From B4-G1 sp964393895 (GTDB lineage Bacteria; Chloroflexota; Anaerolineae; B4-G1): 64,000 nucleotides of DNA. The notes under the pieces were generated by a model. That model was not told where the DNA came from. It saw only the letters and a program-made list of their open reading frames with translations, and searched no databases. How positions within the stretch are numbered: the first letter of the stretch is position 1; each line of letters begins with the position of its first letter. The stretch is taken from positions 1 through 64,000 of the forward strand of contig CAYMWP010000002.1 in the NCBI GenBank assembly GCA_964393895.1, read 5' to 3'. This document shows positions 50,701 through 59,002 of the stretch, piece after piece. Made by a program: the position numbers and the translations under genes.

Positions 50701-51810
50701 AGCTGATGCCCACGTACCACTGAAGGGCGCACCGCTGTTCTGCCACGTCTGCACGGAACTGTTGCTCGCGCTGAGCAAATCCACATCCCCGTCGTTGTCC
50801 AGGTCGGCGGCTAACAGGTCATTGACCGCACCCGCGCCATCACCAACGTCCAAGCCCGAACCCCAACTGGTGGTGAACGGTGCTGTGAGCGTCAATGGGT
50901 TGCGCCAGAGGATGATGTTGCCGACAGTGTCACCCACCGCGACATCAATCCAGCCGTCATTGTCTAGGTCGTCCAGAACTATGGATACGGCCTCGTTGCC
51001 AAGACTGCCCAGAGTATTGCTCACCGTCCAAGACGCAGCAAATGGGTTGCTGGGGTTGCGCCACATGAACGCAGTGTTGCCTGCAACGGCGACAATGTCG
51101 GTTCTGCCATCCCGGTCAATATCGGCAACGGCAAGATCGGCGATGCCCGCACTCGCACTGGCAGCGATGAAGGGGGGCCCCCAACTATTGGTGAAAGGGG
51201 CAGTCGCGGTAAGTGGGTTGGCCCACAAGCGGATGTCGCCGTCGGAGCCCCCAGTGACCAGATCTGTGAAGCTGTCCACATCCAGATCAGCCAAAGTCAC
51301 CGAAGTAATACTGATACTCAAGCTGTTGGTGAGCGTGTTACTCACCGTCCACGGGGTGGTGAAGGGCGCAGTAGGGTTCTGCCACAGCTTGACCTGGTTG
51401 TTTCCTGCGCCTTCGGTCACGCTGACAATGTCTTCCCAGCCGTCGTGGTCAAAGTCGGCCAGGGCAACGTCGGCAATGGGATTGGAAGCAGAGCCTAGAG
51501 AATCAGCAGAGGGCCAACCACCGAGAGGCGTGCCATCGTTCTCAATCACAGCCAGGGTGACGCCTGCACCGTAGACGAGATCAAAGTACCCATCGTTATC
51601 CAGGTCACTGGTGGAGAGAACATGCACGTCATCGCTCGTCGCCGCCACGTCAACAGCGCCGGCAAAGGAATGAGTGATACCACTAATGGGATTGGTGGCC
51701 AGTACTCCACCCTGGTAGACAAGTAGCACTCCGACAATAAACAGCACGCCAGAGAACCACTTTGCTGCGAGTTTGTGATCGGGTGATTTCAAGCTGTTTA
51801 CTCCCAACAC
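44770..51810 (-). CDS. Giant secreted protein: two seven-bladed VCBS propellers plus Big_1 Ig-like repeats (interrupted by an N gap)
   Basis: About 2,350 residues as scaffolded. An N-terminal hydrophobic signal (about 19-38) is followed by fourteen VCBS/FG-GAP blades (about 49300-51700), each with a DxDxDGxxD calcium loop such as DLDNDGDLDIV, enough for two sevenfold propellers. A linker with a cadherin-like segment follows, then invasin-type Big_1 repeats of 98 residues (about 46400-48200). Each repeat contains SIVADGVSTS and VTFTTDLGSFP. More divergent Ig modules follow and the chain ends FFVFLPVVICSH, a variant of the shared tail. It was read from GTG; a TTG at 51792 with GGGAG 8 bases before it is a better start. 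The last module is homologous to the last module of the giant protein at 14-19 kb. Likely role: adhesion or matrix. Confidence 0.85.
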   Translation of the reverse strand: MLGVNSLKSPDHKLAAKWFSGVLFIVGVLLVYQGGVLATNPISGITHSFAGAVDVAATSDDVHVLSTSDLDNDGYFDLVYGAGVTLAVIENDGTPLGGWPSADSLGSASNPIADVALADFDHDGWEDIVSVTEGAGNNQVKLWQNPTAPFTTPWTVSNTLTNSLSISITSVTLADLDVDSFTDLVTGGSDGDIRLWANPLTATAPFTNSWGPPFIAASASAGIADLAVADIDRDGRTDIVAVAGNTAFMWRNPSNPFAASWTVSNTLGSLGNEAVSIVLDDLDNDGWIDVAVGDTVGNIILWRNPLTLTAPFTTSWGSGLDVGDGAGAVNDLLAADLDNDGDVDLLSASNSSVQTWQNSGAPFSGTWASATPGSSTDTVFAVVAADVDHDGDVDITSSSGSNEDCEIILWPNTLIHRDIPFEETGYVVGTLQDARFLDTVSVDLDGDGDLDLLTGSDSYTGYELTAWENNGTPFGSSWPRHNVGDLSRVCSIAVGDLDNDGDLDIISGQSSAPRLLVWENDGTPFAGSWTGHSVGAPPTQVEDVAVGDLDNDGDLDIVAATGLDEWVASNDYKVTIWENDASPFTGTWNSSDVYTVTYSVHTVAVGDLDNDGWLDIVAGVNHAPAVGSSGNPAPPEDWYPNYELRAYQNDTTPFTGAWSETNVGRDPETATFNSGRYHGYWGATIFSVALADLDNDGDLDIVSGEHLEGDHQVKVWKNDGTPFDGQPEEEHWTWEPTATGVYAPWMSSSVYDVTAGDVNNDGYVDLITVSAEFYETLVWENDGRPFGSVITDTSWIRHNLGRYTSEGGLSVAVGDFDQDGDLDIVHGSGDYWSSAGNHNVVAWLNQSGSADENAVSTAPGQFLDGTADDVLGVSLAHDGILADHDIELAEWRLLLEESTGDPLTSAEANGIIENLYVYLDGGDSVWQPTDTPVLTVTDLSLVSGVQTIAFSDGDLLVQVGPDGTMLDFFVVVQTTSDASAQNPNTLAITFDPDADSIVEDRTTDASVSIQDTAPISTGLIAFAGEASQVIIEDLPTSSGSEVLTATLGTGASLTVYANSHDAEGGFLENVAVTWSLTETVGGVASPDLVPAGDGRSATFTADQIGAARIFADHSTLTDDATGFITVTLGVTVWPNPAPVGDTGGAVVTAMLVNEDLTSVADGTVVTFTTDLGGFAGQTTVTRTTSGGVATATLTSGVIETAAVSVTGNTSQGWVTIDFITGAPYTVTLAVDPTSIVADGVSTSVISATVVDQCANLVSDGMIVTFTTDLGSFPTTPYTRTTSGGVAVATLMAGTDLGAAAVLVTAGDAFSDTVVQFTPGEPHAVMVEANPDSIVADGVSTSVITATITDRWFHPVADGTIVTFTTDLGSFPLTPYTRTTANGVAVATLTAGTDLGAATVLVTAGDAFSDTVVQFTPGEPHAVTVEANPGSIVADGVSTSVITATITDQWLHPVADGTVVTFTTDLGSFPLTPYTRTTANGVAVATLTAGTDLGAAAVLVMAGDAFSDTVVQFTPGEPHAVTVEANPGSIVADGVSTSIITATITDQWFHPVADGTIVTFTTDLGSFPLTPYTGATANGVAVATLTAGADLGAATVLVTAGDAFSDTVVQFTPGEPHAVTVEANPGSIVADGVSTSVITATITDQWLHPVADGTVVTFTTDLGSFPLTPYTGATANGVAVATLTAGADLGAATVLVTAGDAFSDTVVQFTPGEPHAVTVEANPGSIVADGVSTSXXXXXXXXXXXXXXXXXXXXXXXXXXXXXXXXXXDGTIVTFTTDLGSFPLTPYTRTTSGGVATAVMASSTQAGTSVVTATAGAAFGTAEISLIPGDPATLTLLPLSSQVSVDNTVVVTATLSDQYGNAVIDGTPVTFATSLNLGGGGLLPEVGYTAGGVVTTTLTSTLTGSGLLTATATGGISNTAVITFTPGALASFELSGCPSAVVAGDSFTDNVVVVAYDTYGNLKTDYVGAVYFTSTDLWATLPFTAGNVYSFTSGDAGQHSFVGNDFILRTTGTQRITVTDGTVTRSSGDITVTPTALGSFQIAAPTEAISGVPYSVTVTAYDTEGNLKTDYAGTVIFSSTDILAVLPTDDGTGWINGANSFTLTLTLLGSQVFTVTDGTVIQAAAVSVGTGAAETVTLEDACDGTGNVVGDRTLAAGNSLTICAIARDGVGNYVDNVAVSWSLVEKSGGVVDEDLTPAGDGKSASFTGWEVGTARVQAVHASLPVTTTGILTVVPGVLDHFVLQVPSSGVAGQPFTMTVTARDQFSNTVTGFADDVSLSTSNGGIITPTLVSGSAFEAGVWTGPVTLSKAGDEREVRVEANGVTATATIYLSPAEFFVFLPVVICSH
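46420..48120. repeat. 294-bp tandem repeats in the giant adhesin-like gene
   Basis: GATGTGGAG recurs at 46613, 46907, 47201 and 47495, 294 bases apart (98 codons). Neighbouring copies differ by only a few bases, a sign of recent duplication or gene conversion. Flanking copies are more divergent. Confidence 0.93.
46512..46611. other. Scaffold gap of 100 N; repeat phase predicts 43 bases plus a multiple of 294
   Basis: In intact units, 44 bases separate the end of CGTCCCGTCTG from GATGTGGAG. Here 101 positions separate them. A gap of 43, 337 or 631 bases fits, and all keep the protein frame. Confidence 0.75.
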
Positions 51811-51976
51811 GACAGGCAGGATTCTTGACGATAATCATCATATCCCAGGCAAGTAGGGTTAAGGTGAGAAACTTATTGGAATTTGAATAAAACGACGGCC
51901 AGCCTAGCGATTTCGTCACCGGGCGGGCCGCAGATGGTTCAGCCACAAGGCAATGGAAGGAAACCGATAGTATTCT

Positions 51977-54900
51977 CTACCACCCCCTGAGGATAAGGGG
52001 AAGATATACCTGGCGAGCATTGATGATAGTCAACGCCTGTCTCTCTATCTGCTCCGACCCAGCCCCAATGACCGCGACATTGGCTATCACAAGCGGTTCC
52101 TCAATCGGCTCCACTTGGACGGCGAAGGTGACAATGACACTCTCGTCAACATCAAGCTCGCCTGTCCACCGAATGCCCGCTGCATCATCCAGATTGCCAC
52201 TATCTGGCACGACTCTGGCGCTGCCCAAGACGTAGGTGGTCCCTGTTGGTATCTCGTCGGTCAGGAAAGTCGTTGCGCTCATCGTCCCAGCATTGACCAG
52301 GGTGATGGTATAGGTGAGAGTATCCCCCGATCTGGCGGTGAAGCGATTGACAGCTTTGGTGGACGGACTCAGCGAAGGGCCTGCCCAGTTCACCTTGACA
52401 GCGATGTCGTCGTCCAGAGGGGTCGGCAAGCTCAGAACAAGCCCTTCAGAATTTGCCTCAACGACCTCCGTCTTGACGATCACACCGGTATAAGTATCCC
52501 ACCATTCAACTAGGTAAGAACCTGGGGTCATACCCGGGATGGTGATCTGTCCAGACAGCGCAGGAATAGTGACGCCATCTACAACGTTCCGCCACGTATG
52601 GTTCCGGTTCTGGACCCAGAGGTGTGCCCTCCTGTACACACCATCCTTCTGACCCCAGGCTCGGAGGTCCGGATGGGAAGTCGTCGCCTCAGCATCCCGA
52701 TAGTTGCCATTGCTCAACGGAACATCGTCCACAAAGTCGCGATAGGGGCCGTAGTGATGATACAAATCGTGATTGCGGATATTGTCAGTCCACCAATAGA
52801 GATCGTACATACCACCCGGATTGATCCCACCCCAGACAAAGTTATGGAGCCAGATACCCTCTGTATCTAGAGACAAATCAGCCAGCTCTTGCTGTGGTCC
52901 CCCAGGATAGTCGAGCCCTGCCTCACCGCGTACGACCGGCATCCCGGCTCCCGCCGGGCCTTGACCACCCCAGAGAAGGCTGTAGGCCGCGGTATACAGT
53001 GCGGCATCCTCATGCATAGAATCCAGATCCACAGAGCCATTGGTAGCCAACACCGTGCCATCGGGAGCAATGATTTCAATATCATCTATCCAAGCCGTGC
53101 CGCCGCTTCCGAAGGTGTTCTGTACGCCTACATACAAGCTGTGAACCAGGTCATCGGCGATGACGATTCGGGCAGAGAGCGGAGCCTCACTACCAGCAGC
53201 GGTGTGAGCGCTGTCGAATCGCATCCAGTCATGAGTCCCTGCTGGTGCGGAACACCGATACTCTTCGCCAGTGACGGAAGGCGGCACCACGTTTGACTCT
53301 TGTCCCGGCTGTCCGTTATCCAGAATCCACATCAAGCGTGGACCAGCCAACGTATTTGGATCCCCATACAGACACGAGCCAACAAAGCTCTCTGTTTTTG
53401 TCCAGTAGCGAATGATCCACTCTCCAGCGCCATGGATGGCTAACCGGGAAGGAGGTACCGGGGTCTGGAAGAAATAATCCGAACCAGCGAAGCGCAGGCT
53501 GTGCCCACTTCCCCCTCGCACATAAGTGGGGTTGTCTTCGAATTCCAAATGCTGCGGCGGGCTGTTTCCCCAGACTGGATATTCGCCCCAACCAGTGCTG
53601 ATGTATGCGTGCAGATCAGCATAGCCGAGGTCCGGGTAGGCTGCATTGCCCCAGAACTCCTTGACCGGAAAGCTGTGCCAGTTGGACGTGCTCACCAGGT
53701 GCTGGTTGGGATCGTATTCGCGGGTGTACTGTGCAAAGGCCTGGGTTTGATCATAGTGATTGCTGTTGTACGGATCACCCTCATTGAGCAACTCCCAGGA
53801 ATGCACAGCCGTGGAATAGCCCCAGCGAGCAGCAAGGTAACGCCACCAGGCCTGGTGCAGCCAGCGCACCTTGGTATCCGGTGCGGCGTAGAAGTTGTTA
53901 TTGCTGGGAGTGGTAGTCATCGTCCCAGCGGAAGTTATGCGATTAAAGATCCACTCATTCTTCTCCAGGACGACCAGCTTGAGGTAGACGTCGTGCGCCG
54001 CTGCCTCGTCCAGAATGGCATCCCACAGCCGGGCAGAGTAGGGCTCAAAGTAGGTGTGGGCGTTCATCTTGGGCTTCCGGACAAGGTTAGGCCCGTACTG
54101 TCCGTTCCCCAGATTCTCCTCCAGCCAGACCTCATCCACATAAACCGCCCCCCCAGTGGCATTGCTCAGAGTCAAGTAGAGATTATCGAGAAAGTACTGA
54201 CCAGAGTTGGTGGTCAGAGTTCCAGTGACGACCTGCCACGTGCTGCCAGTACCAGTCACATAGGGAGTCACGGGAGTGCCTACACCGGCCAACGAGCAAC
54301 TCTGACCCAGCCATCCCCCTAACTTGACGACAAAGCCATAGGGCTCGCCTGCTTGAGCAGGACCTGTCACACCAGCAGTCTTGATTCTCGCCCGCACCCG
54401 GTAGCTGCGCTCCGGCAGCACTGGAATCCGCCCGGTGAAACCCTGGAACATACAAGGATTGGTGACCCATAGTTTCATCGAGACATCACCGCCAGAGTAC
54501 GCCTCCTCGAACGTGAGGCTCGTAGGGGGTAGATTCCCCTCGTAGTCCAGATGGTGAGATGTCCAAGGCCACCATGCAGAACCAAAAATAGAATCCCCAG
54601 TCATCCAGACGCGGAAGAAATTAGCCCGGCTGGCGGCAAAACGATCAAACTTTTCTGAGGCATCCTGAATCGGTCTCTGGGCGTCGAATCCCTCACCGTG
54701 ACCCACACCTATGAAGGGCGTGCCATCATCGAACTCAAAGTAGCGTGGGTCCATTGAGCTGACGTGGAGAAACCCTGGATTGTCGGATGAGGTGACAGTG
54801 AATGTCAAATCTCCACTGGCAGGGTAAACGATGCTACCGGAGGCATCAGTGGCCTGGATGCGATAGCGCCAAGTGCTGGTAAGGGGAGGGGCGAAGCGAA

Positions 54901-55327
54901 TTCGCCATTCCGTATCACCGTTCGGGTAGAGATGGTCATAGTCGTTGTGCACAGTATGTAGGTAGGGTTGGTATGGAAAGGCAGGCTGAGTGTAAACGGT
55001 GGCCCAGTTATCGGGGGAGAAGAGACCGTCCACAGTAATGCCCACGCCGACTGGTAAGCCAGGAGGAGGGTCAGGATCATAAGGCCAGTCTAGGGAGGAA
55101 GCTACAGCGCCAGTAATATCGAAAGACAATCCAAATGTCTCGTAGCAACCGACTACACTAGAGTTGGTCTCCACATTGATAATCTGAAGGTCACCCTCAC
55201 CCTGACCATGTGATACTCGACTCTGACCAGGTGCCCTGAGGACGACAAAGAAACAGGCCATCAAGACAGCAGTACAGGCCAGCCAGATCAGTGCTTTCCG
55301 TGTTTTTCTTCTTTCCCGTCGGAACAT
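51977..55327 (-). CDS. Secreted clan GH-A glycosidase-like protein with two inserted beta-sandwiches and DUF11 tail
   Basis: A 1,116-residue protein from the ATG at 55327, which has AGGAG upstream. N-terminal membrane/signal segment (about 12-30); a DUF5060-like beta-sandwich (about 45-155); a TIM-barrel glycosidase whose acid/base is Glu516 in WELLNEGDPYN and whose likely nucleophile is Glu802 in VVRGEAGLDYPGG. The 286-residue spacing is far larger than usual because jelly-roll, CBM-like modules interrupt the barrel, one before Glu516 (about 285-420) and one between the two glutamates (about 600-760). A C-terminal DUF11 domain (about 985-1105) ends in RQVYLPLILRGW. Probably a cell-surface polysaccharide hydrolase; substrate unknown. 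Confidence 0.8.
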   Translation of the reverse strand: MFRRERRKTRKALIWLACTAVLMACFFVVLRAPGQSRVSHGQGEGDLQIINVETNSSVVGCYETFGLSFDITGAVASSLDWPYDPDPPPGLPVGVGITVDGLFSPDNWATVYTQPAFPYQPYLHTVHNDYDHLYPNGDTEWRIRFAPPLTSTWRYRIQATDASGSIVYPASGDLTFTVTSSDNPGFLHVSSMDPRYFEFDDGTPFIGVGHGEGFDAQRPIQDASEKFDRFAASRANFFRVWMTGDSIFGSAWWPWTSHHLDYEGNLPPTSLTFEEAYSGGDVSMKLWVTNPCMFQGFTGRIPVLPERSYRVRARIKTAGVTGPAQAGEPYGFVVKLGGWLGQSCSLAGVGTPVTPYVTGTGSTWQVVTGTLTTNSGQYFLDNLYLTLSNATGGAVYVDEVWLEENLGNGQYGPNLVRKPKMNAHTYFEPYSARLWDAILDEAAAHDVYLKLVVLEKNEWIFNRITSAGTMTTTPSNNNFYAAPDTKVRWLHQAWWRYLAARWGYSTAVHSWELLNEGDPYNSNHYDQTQAFAQYTREYDPNQHLVSTSNWHSFPVKEFWGNAAYPDLGYADLHAYISTGWGEYPVWGNSPPQHLEFEDNPTYVRGGSGHSLRFAGSDYFFQTPVPPSRLAIHGAGEWIIRYWTKTESFVGSCLYGDPNTLAGPRLMWILDNGQPGQESNVVPPSVTGEEYRCSAPAGTHDWMRFDSAHTAAGSEAPLSARIVIADDLVHSLYVGVQNTFGSGGTAWIDDIEIIAPDGTVLATNGSVDLDSMHEDAALYTAAYSLLWGGQGPAGAGMPVVRGEAGLDYPGGPQQELADLSLDTEGIWLHNFVWGGINPGGMYDLYWWTDNIRNHDLYHHYGPYRDFVDDVPLSNGNYRDAEATTSHPDLRAWGQKDGVYRRAHLWVQNRNHTWRNVVDGVTIPALSGQITIPGMTPGSYLVEWWDTYTGVIVKTEVVEANSEGLVLSLPTPLDDDIAVKVNWAGPSLSPSTKAVNRFTARSGDTLTYTITLVNAGTMSATTFLTDEIPTGTTYVLGSARVVPDSGNLDDAAGIRWTGELDVDESVIVTFAVQVEPIEEPLVIANVAVIGAGSEQIERQALTIINARQVYLPLILRGW

Positions 55328-55507
55328 GTCATCTCCTAACAAGGGGGCTTGTACTGGCGGTGGGGTGCTCAGGGCAAGTGTGGGGCCAGCGTCCCAAGCA
55401 CCGGACAGCACATCCACAACTCACCCAGTGGTCACACGATCACTCAAAGGCTCGCCACGACCAACGACAACATAGCCATACCGCGTCCGACACCTCGACT
55501 ACTCAGC

Positions 55508-58500
55508 CTAGTGCCTGAACACAAGAGGCAAATAGACAGAGAACCCATCAACGACAATGACGCCCGAACAGGTAAAGATCCCGTGCTCGCCAGCATCTAT
55601 GGTAGCTACATTTCTAATCACTGTGGGTTCCTCCACTTCCTCCACAAACCCCACATAGGTGAGCACTACTGTCGGGACAGAGGAGAGAACGCCATTCCAG
55701 AGAATGGATCCGTTGACATAATCAGCCTCACCAAGGGAGGCGGAGACCGTATCACTGACGTACGTCAAACCTGCGGGAATCTCGTCGGTCAGAAAGACAG
55801 TACTCGTAATCGGGTGACCACTGTTGCGTAGAGTAATGGTGTAGGTTATCATATCACCGGAAGAAGGGGCGCGCTTGCTAGCATGCTTGGTTGACAGACT
55901 GAAATCAGGCGGGCCACCTCCCTCAATGGCGATCACGAGCTTCTGCAAATAGTACAGGTCGCCCAGTCCCCACGGTCGATCCAGGTAGTCCTCCAACTGT
56001 GGCCGGTCGACACTCTGAGTGTATGCCTCAGCAAGGAACACAGACCAAGCCAGCTCAGGGCCGTGGAAGCTACTTTCCCCGCTCTCATTCTGGACCCCCA
56101 ATCGGGTCAGATACCACAAGTATTGACCGCCATAGTAATCGGTCAATGCATCCAAGTAGGCTGCCACCGCGTTACCATTGGTGTCGCGTAGATAGTGCCC
56201 CACCTCGGGCACCAGGCCGAAAAACACTGGCGCGCGCCAGCCTGTCGTCTCGCCAGCCGGGTCAGGGTAGCGCGTGTTGGCGGTATACAAGAATGCCGAA
56301 AAGCTCTGACCAGCGGTCATTCCCGCCACGGCTACATTTTCCCCCTCCTGGGCCGCGGTCGCACGGCCCAGATGGGCAGCGATACGAGCGTAACCTATCG
56401 CGCCGCCGATGGCAGCATAACTGTCCACTTCGTCTTTCTTGTCGTCGAACAATGCATCAATTTCATACCAGTGGTTCTGTAGGTAGGCCCAGTCACCAGT
56501 AACGTCGGCGTAGGCCCACAGAGCATAGAGAGTTGATAACGGCGGGGTCGGTGGAGGCCAGACGTTGACCCCCACTGCCATTGCGTATGACTCCCTTCTT
56601 GTGCCCGCGGTCAACCAATTGGGAGGCCAGGGGAGTTGCTCCAGCGGCGGGTAGAGGTTCATTTCACTCTGAAGATAAGACCGCACCTGATACTGCAATC
56701 CGGTTGAAAGGTAGGGATAGGCCAGACTGAGAGTGTAGATCAGTTCACCAGGATCAAACCAATAGACATTGCCAGCCGGACCGAACTTGACCAGTCCATC
56801 CTCGGGATGAGAGGAATCGCCGGGAATCCCCTGGGGAGTAGTGAATCCTCGCTCAAGATAGAATGGAGCCAAGTGGCCCGCGTTCACTATAGCCTGGACT
56901 TGCTCCTCCAATCGAGCGACCAGAGCCGGACCAGGATTGGCAACAGGACGCATCGGCTCCTCCCATACATAATCGGCCAGGGATTGAACGCTCTCCAACG
57001 AAGCGCTTGCAACCACCTGATCAGGAAGCTGTCCCGGTTCACTATCCACTGGGACTGAAGAAGGCCACACGTAGGCTTGAGACTGCGTGCTGGACAGATG
57101 ACCAATGGCCGCCAACCCACCCTCTATAACCCGCCAGTAGATCACACCGTTGGCAATGACGGCTGGCCGATGGACCCTACCCTCACTCACGCGGGGACCA
57201 AAAAACGGATAACTACTGAAGAAGGGCATTGGTCCGGACTTGCCCACGCAGTTGGCATTACATTCAGGCCAGTAGTCAGCCACGTTGGCTACTTCAAACA
57301 ACTCGCCTGTGTCAACATCTATGCCGCCCAGCCTGGTCCAGGTATCCACAAAGAGCATACTCCCGCCCATACTCAGCACGGCTGGTTCGTCAGATGTAGC
57401 CCGATATTGAAGAAACCACTGTTCCCCTGGAGCTATGGTCAGGTTAGCGATGTTCAGCGTGGTCAGATTCATTCGTCCCAGAGCGGCATCATAACGAGTG
57501 GTGACGTGCACGGAGCCAGAATCCTGCTGGATACCGTGGCGGGCGCGATACAGGGTATATATCTCTTCTCCACGAACAGTAGGAACTCCCGGAGGATCAC
57601 CATTACCGTACGTATAGAGTACAGGAGCCGGCCCGCGCAGGGAACCCGTGTCCGCATTCAGAACGAAAAAGGTTTGACAATCGGGGTTCTCAGTGAGAAA
57701 GTTCACAATGCGAGGGCGCACCAGGGCCCAATCAGCGGCCCAGTCAGGGTTGACTGCTCCTGCCTCGTCCATAACGTCATCCCCATCGTGCAATAGATCG
57801 TGGAAGTAGTGAAGTGATTGAGAGCGATAGATGACAGAATTCCCGACGACTACGGGCCAACGGTCAGCAAGGGATTGGCCTTGCAGACGGGTACTCCAAC
57901 GTAAGGTGCCATTGCTGGCATTCAGAGCATAGGCAGTGATATCCTCAGCGCCAAAGTAGACCGTATCGCCGTCAACGCTCAAAGCGGCGGAGGTGAGAAT
58001 CGGCGTTCCGACGTCGTGGCTCCAGCGCAGATTGCCGGTGTTAGTATTTAGCGCGTAGAACACGCCACCAGTGGACCCGATGTACACAGTATCATTGGCC
58101 ACGGCCGGGGCAGTGGCGATGCCTGCGCCCGTTTGGAACTCCCAGCTCATATCACCAAGCGTTGCATCAATGGCATATACCTTGCCATCGTGGGAGCCGA
58201 AAAACACCCGCCCTTCGTAGACAGCCGCCGAATGGCGGATCGGTCCTGCCGTAGCAAAAGACCACAGAGGTGCACCAGTCTGAGCATCGCGGGCGTACAT
58301 CTTTCCATCCAATCCTCCGATGAACAACCGTCCTCCTGCCACTACCGGCTGAGTGCGGCCTGCAAAAGGCACCTCGTTCCACTTCCACAGGTAAACATAT
58401 GGCGGACGCACTTCTTCGGGCGTGTAGCCTGTTCGCTGAGGGTCATGTTGGAGCTGTGGCCAATCGTTGGCCTCTTCAATGTGAACGACGGAGGCAGCCT

Positions 58501-58627
58501 TGCCCTCTGACTCAGAGCTGGCCAAGAGTTGAGGCCCAGTCAATGAGACGCTCAGGGAGATAACAACGAACCATACCCATAACGCCACCGCCCTTCCACC
58601 AGATAACGTAATACTGTCATCAGCCAT
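55508..58627 (-). CDS. Secreted PQQ-like propeller / alpha-toroid protein with DUF11 and YLPL tail
   Basis: A 1,039-residue exported protein. Signal segment (about 12-36); an outer-membrane-BamB/PQQ-type beta-propeller (about 50-530) with blades such as VVAGGRLFIGGLDGKMYA and a repeated GxLxW pattern; a helical toroid (about 560-890) resembling (alpha/alpha)6 glycoside-processing domains; and a DUF11 module (about 900-1020) clearly related to that of the neighbouring gene (TYTITLRNSG, VFLTDEIPAGLTYV). It ends FSVYLPLVFRH. No cofactor ligands for PQQ are evident, so the propeller is probably structural. GAGGT lies 5 bases before the ATG and a good promoter lies about 200 bases upstream. Confidence 0.8.
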   Translation of the reverse strand: MADDSITLSGGRAVALWVWFVVISLSVSLTGPQLLASSESEGKAASVVHIEEANDWPQLQHDPQRTGYTPEEVRPPYVYLWKWNEVPFAGRTQPVVAGGRLFIGGLDGKMYARDAQTGAPLWSFATAGPIRHSAAVYEGRVFFGSHDGKVYAIDATLGDMSWEFQTGAGIATAPAVANDTVYIGSTGGVFYALNTNTGNLRWSHDVGTPILTSAALSVDGDTVYFGAEDITAYALNASNGTLRWSTRLQGQSLADRWPVVVGNSVIYRSQSLHYFHDLLHDGDDVMDEAGAVNPDWAADWALVRPRIVNFLTENPDCQTFFVLNADTGSLRGPAPVLYTYGNGDPPGVPTVRGEEIYTLYRARHGIQQDSGSVHVTTRYDAALGRMNLTTLNIANLTIAPGEQWFLQYRATSDEPAVLSMGGSMLFVDTWTRLGGIDVDTGELFEVANVADYWPECNANCVGKSGPMPFFSSYPFFGPRVSEGRVHRPAVIANGVIYWRVIEGGLAAIGHLSSTQSQAYVWPSSVPVDSEPGQLPDQVVASASLESVQSLADYVWEEPMRPVANPGPALVARLEEQVQAIVNAGHLAPFYLERGFTTPQGIPGDSSHPEDGLVKFGPAGNVYWFDPGELIYTLSLAYPYLSTGLQYQVRSYLQSEMNLYPPLEQLPWPPNWLTAGTRRESYAMAVGVNVWPPPTPPLSTLYALWAYADVTGDWAYLQNHWYEIDALFDDKKDEVDSYAAIGGAIGYARIAAHLGRATAAQEGENVAVAGMTAGQSFSAFLYTANTRYPDPAGETTGWRAPVFFGLVPEVGHYLRDTNGNAVAAYLDALTDYYGGQYLWYLTRLGVQNESGESSFHGPELAWSVFLAEAYTQSVDRPQLEDYLDRPWGLGDLYYLQKLVIAIEGGGPPDFSLSTKHASKRAPSSGDMITYTITLRNSGHPITSTVFLTDEIPAGLTYVSDTVSASLGEADYVNGSILWNGVLSSVPTVVLTYVGFVEEVEEPTVIRNVATIDAGEHGIFTCSGVIVVDGFSVYLPLVFRH

Positions 58628-58831
58628 ATCTTACCTCTATCCAGGTTACTCAGAATAGGAGAAGAACACAGTGAGAATAGTGGATACAGCCAAGCGCTTG
58701 CCCACGGTGAAGTAAAACGACTCACCCCCAAGGCAGATTGAGGTTGCTAGAACCCGGGCTGCTCAAGGGATGAGTGAGAGGCGTCCGAAGATTGATGTAG
58801 TCCTTTGGCCAAACCCGTCCCCCCACGAAGC

Positions 58832-58860
58832 ATAGTACCATAGAGGACCCCCACTGTCAA
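58832..58860 (-). promoter_or_regulatory. Sigma-70 type promoter for the PQQ-propeller/DUF11 gene
   Basis: On the minus strand a perfect TTGACA (58855-58860), a 17-base spacer, and TACTAT (58832-58837). The start site would be near 58825, giving a leader of about 198 bases. Confidence 0.75.
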
Positions 58861-58935
58861 TAGCACCCTGTTCCTACGCCCAGGCAATCCCATCCAGATT
58901 GGAGAGGATGGTTTTCACCCCAAGGTGGAAGGCAC

Positions 58936-58969
58936 GCCGAGGGTAACTCGAAACCCGCACCCTCGCGGC
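58936..58969 (-). terminator. Imperfect hairpin, possible transcription end of the 64-59 kb operon
   Basis: GCCGAGGGT (58936-58944) can pair with ACCCTCGCGGC (58959-58969) with a 2-base bulge. It lies just past the stop at 59003 on the minus strand but lacks a T run, so it may be a 3' end stabiliser rather than an intrinsic terminator. Confidence 0.35.
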
Positions 58970-59002
58970 AAAGGTCTCAGGGGCCAGACCTGCCAGGACA
59001 GA

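Larger units (their letters stand above)
58628..59002. other. Intergenic stretch: promoter and long leader, imperfect hairpin
   Basis: 375 bases between two minus-strand genes without a convincing gene. It holds the promoter of the gene at 58627 and an imperfect hairpin after the gene ending at 59003, both listed separately. The leader of about 200 bases contains no structure I can name. Confidence 0.6.

Noticed and set aside
51888..51902. TAAAACGACGGCCAG, identical to the core of the M13 forward primer site
   Set aside because: The match stops at 15 bases and the flanks do not resemble any pUC/M13 polylinker, so vector contamination is not supported; treated as coincidence.
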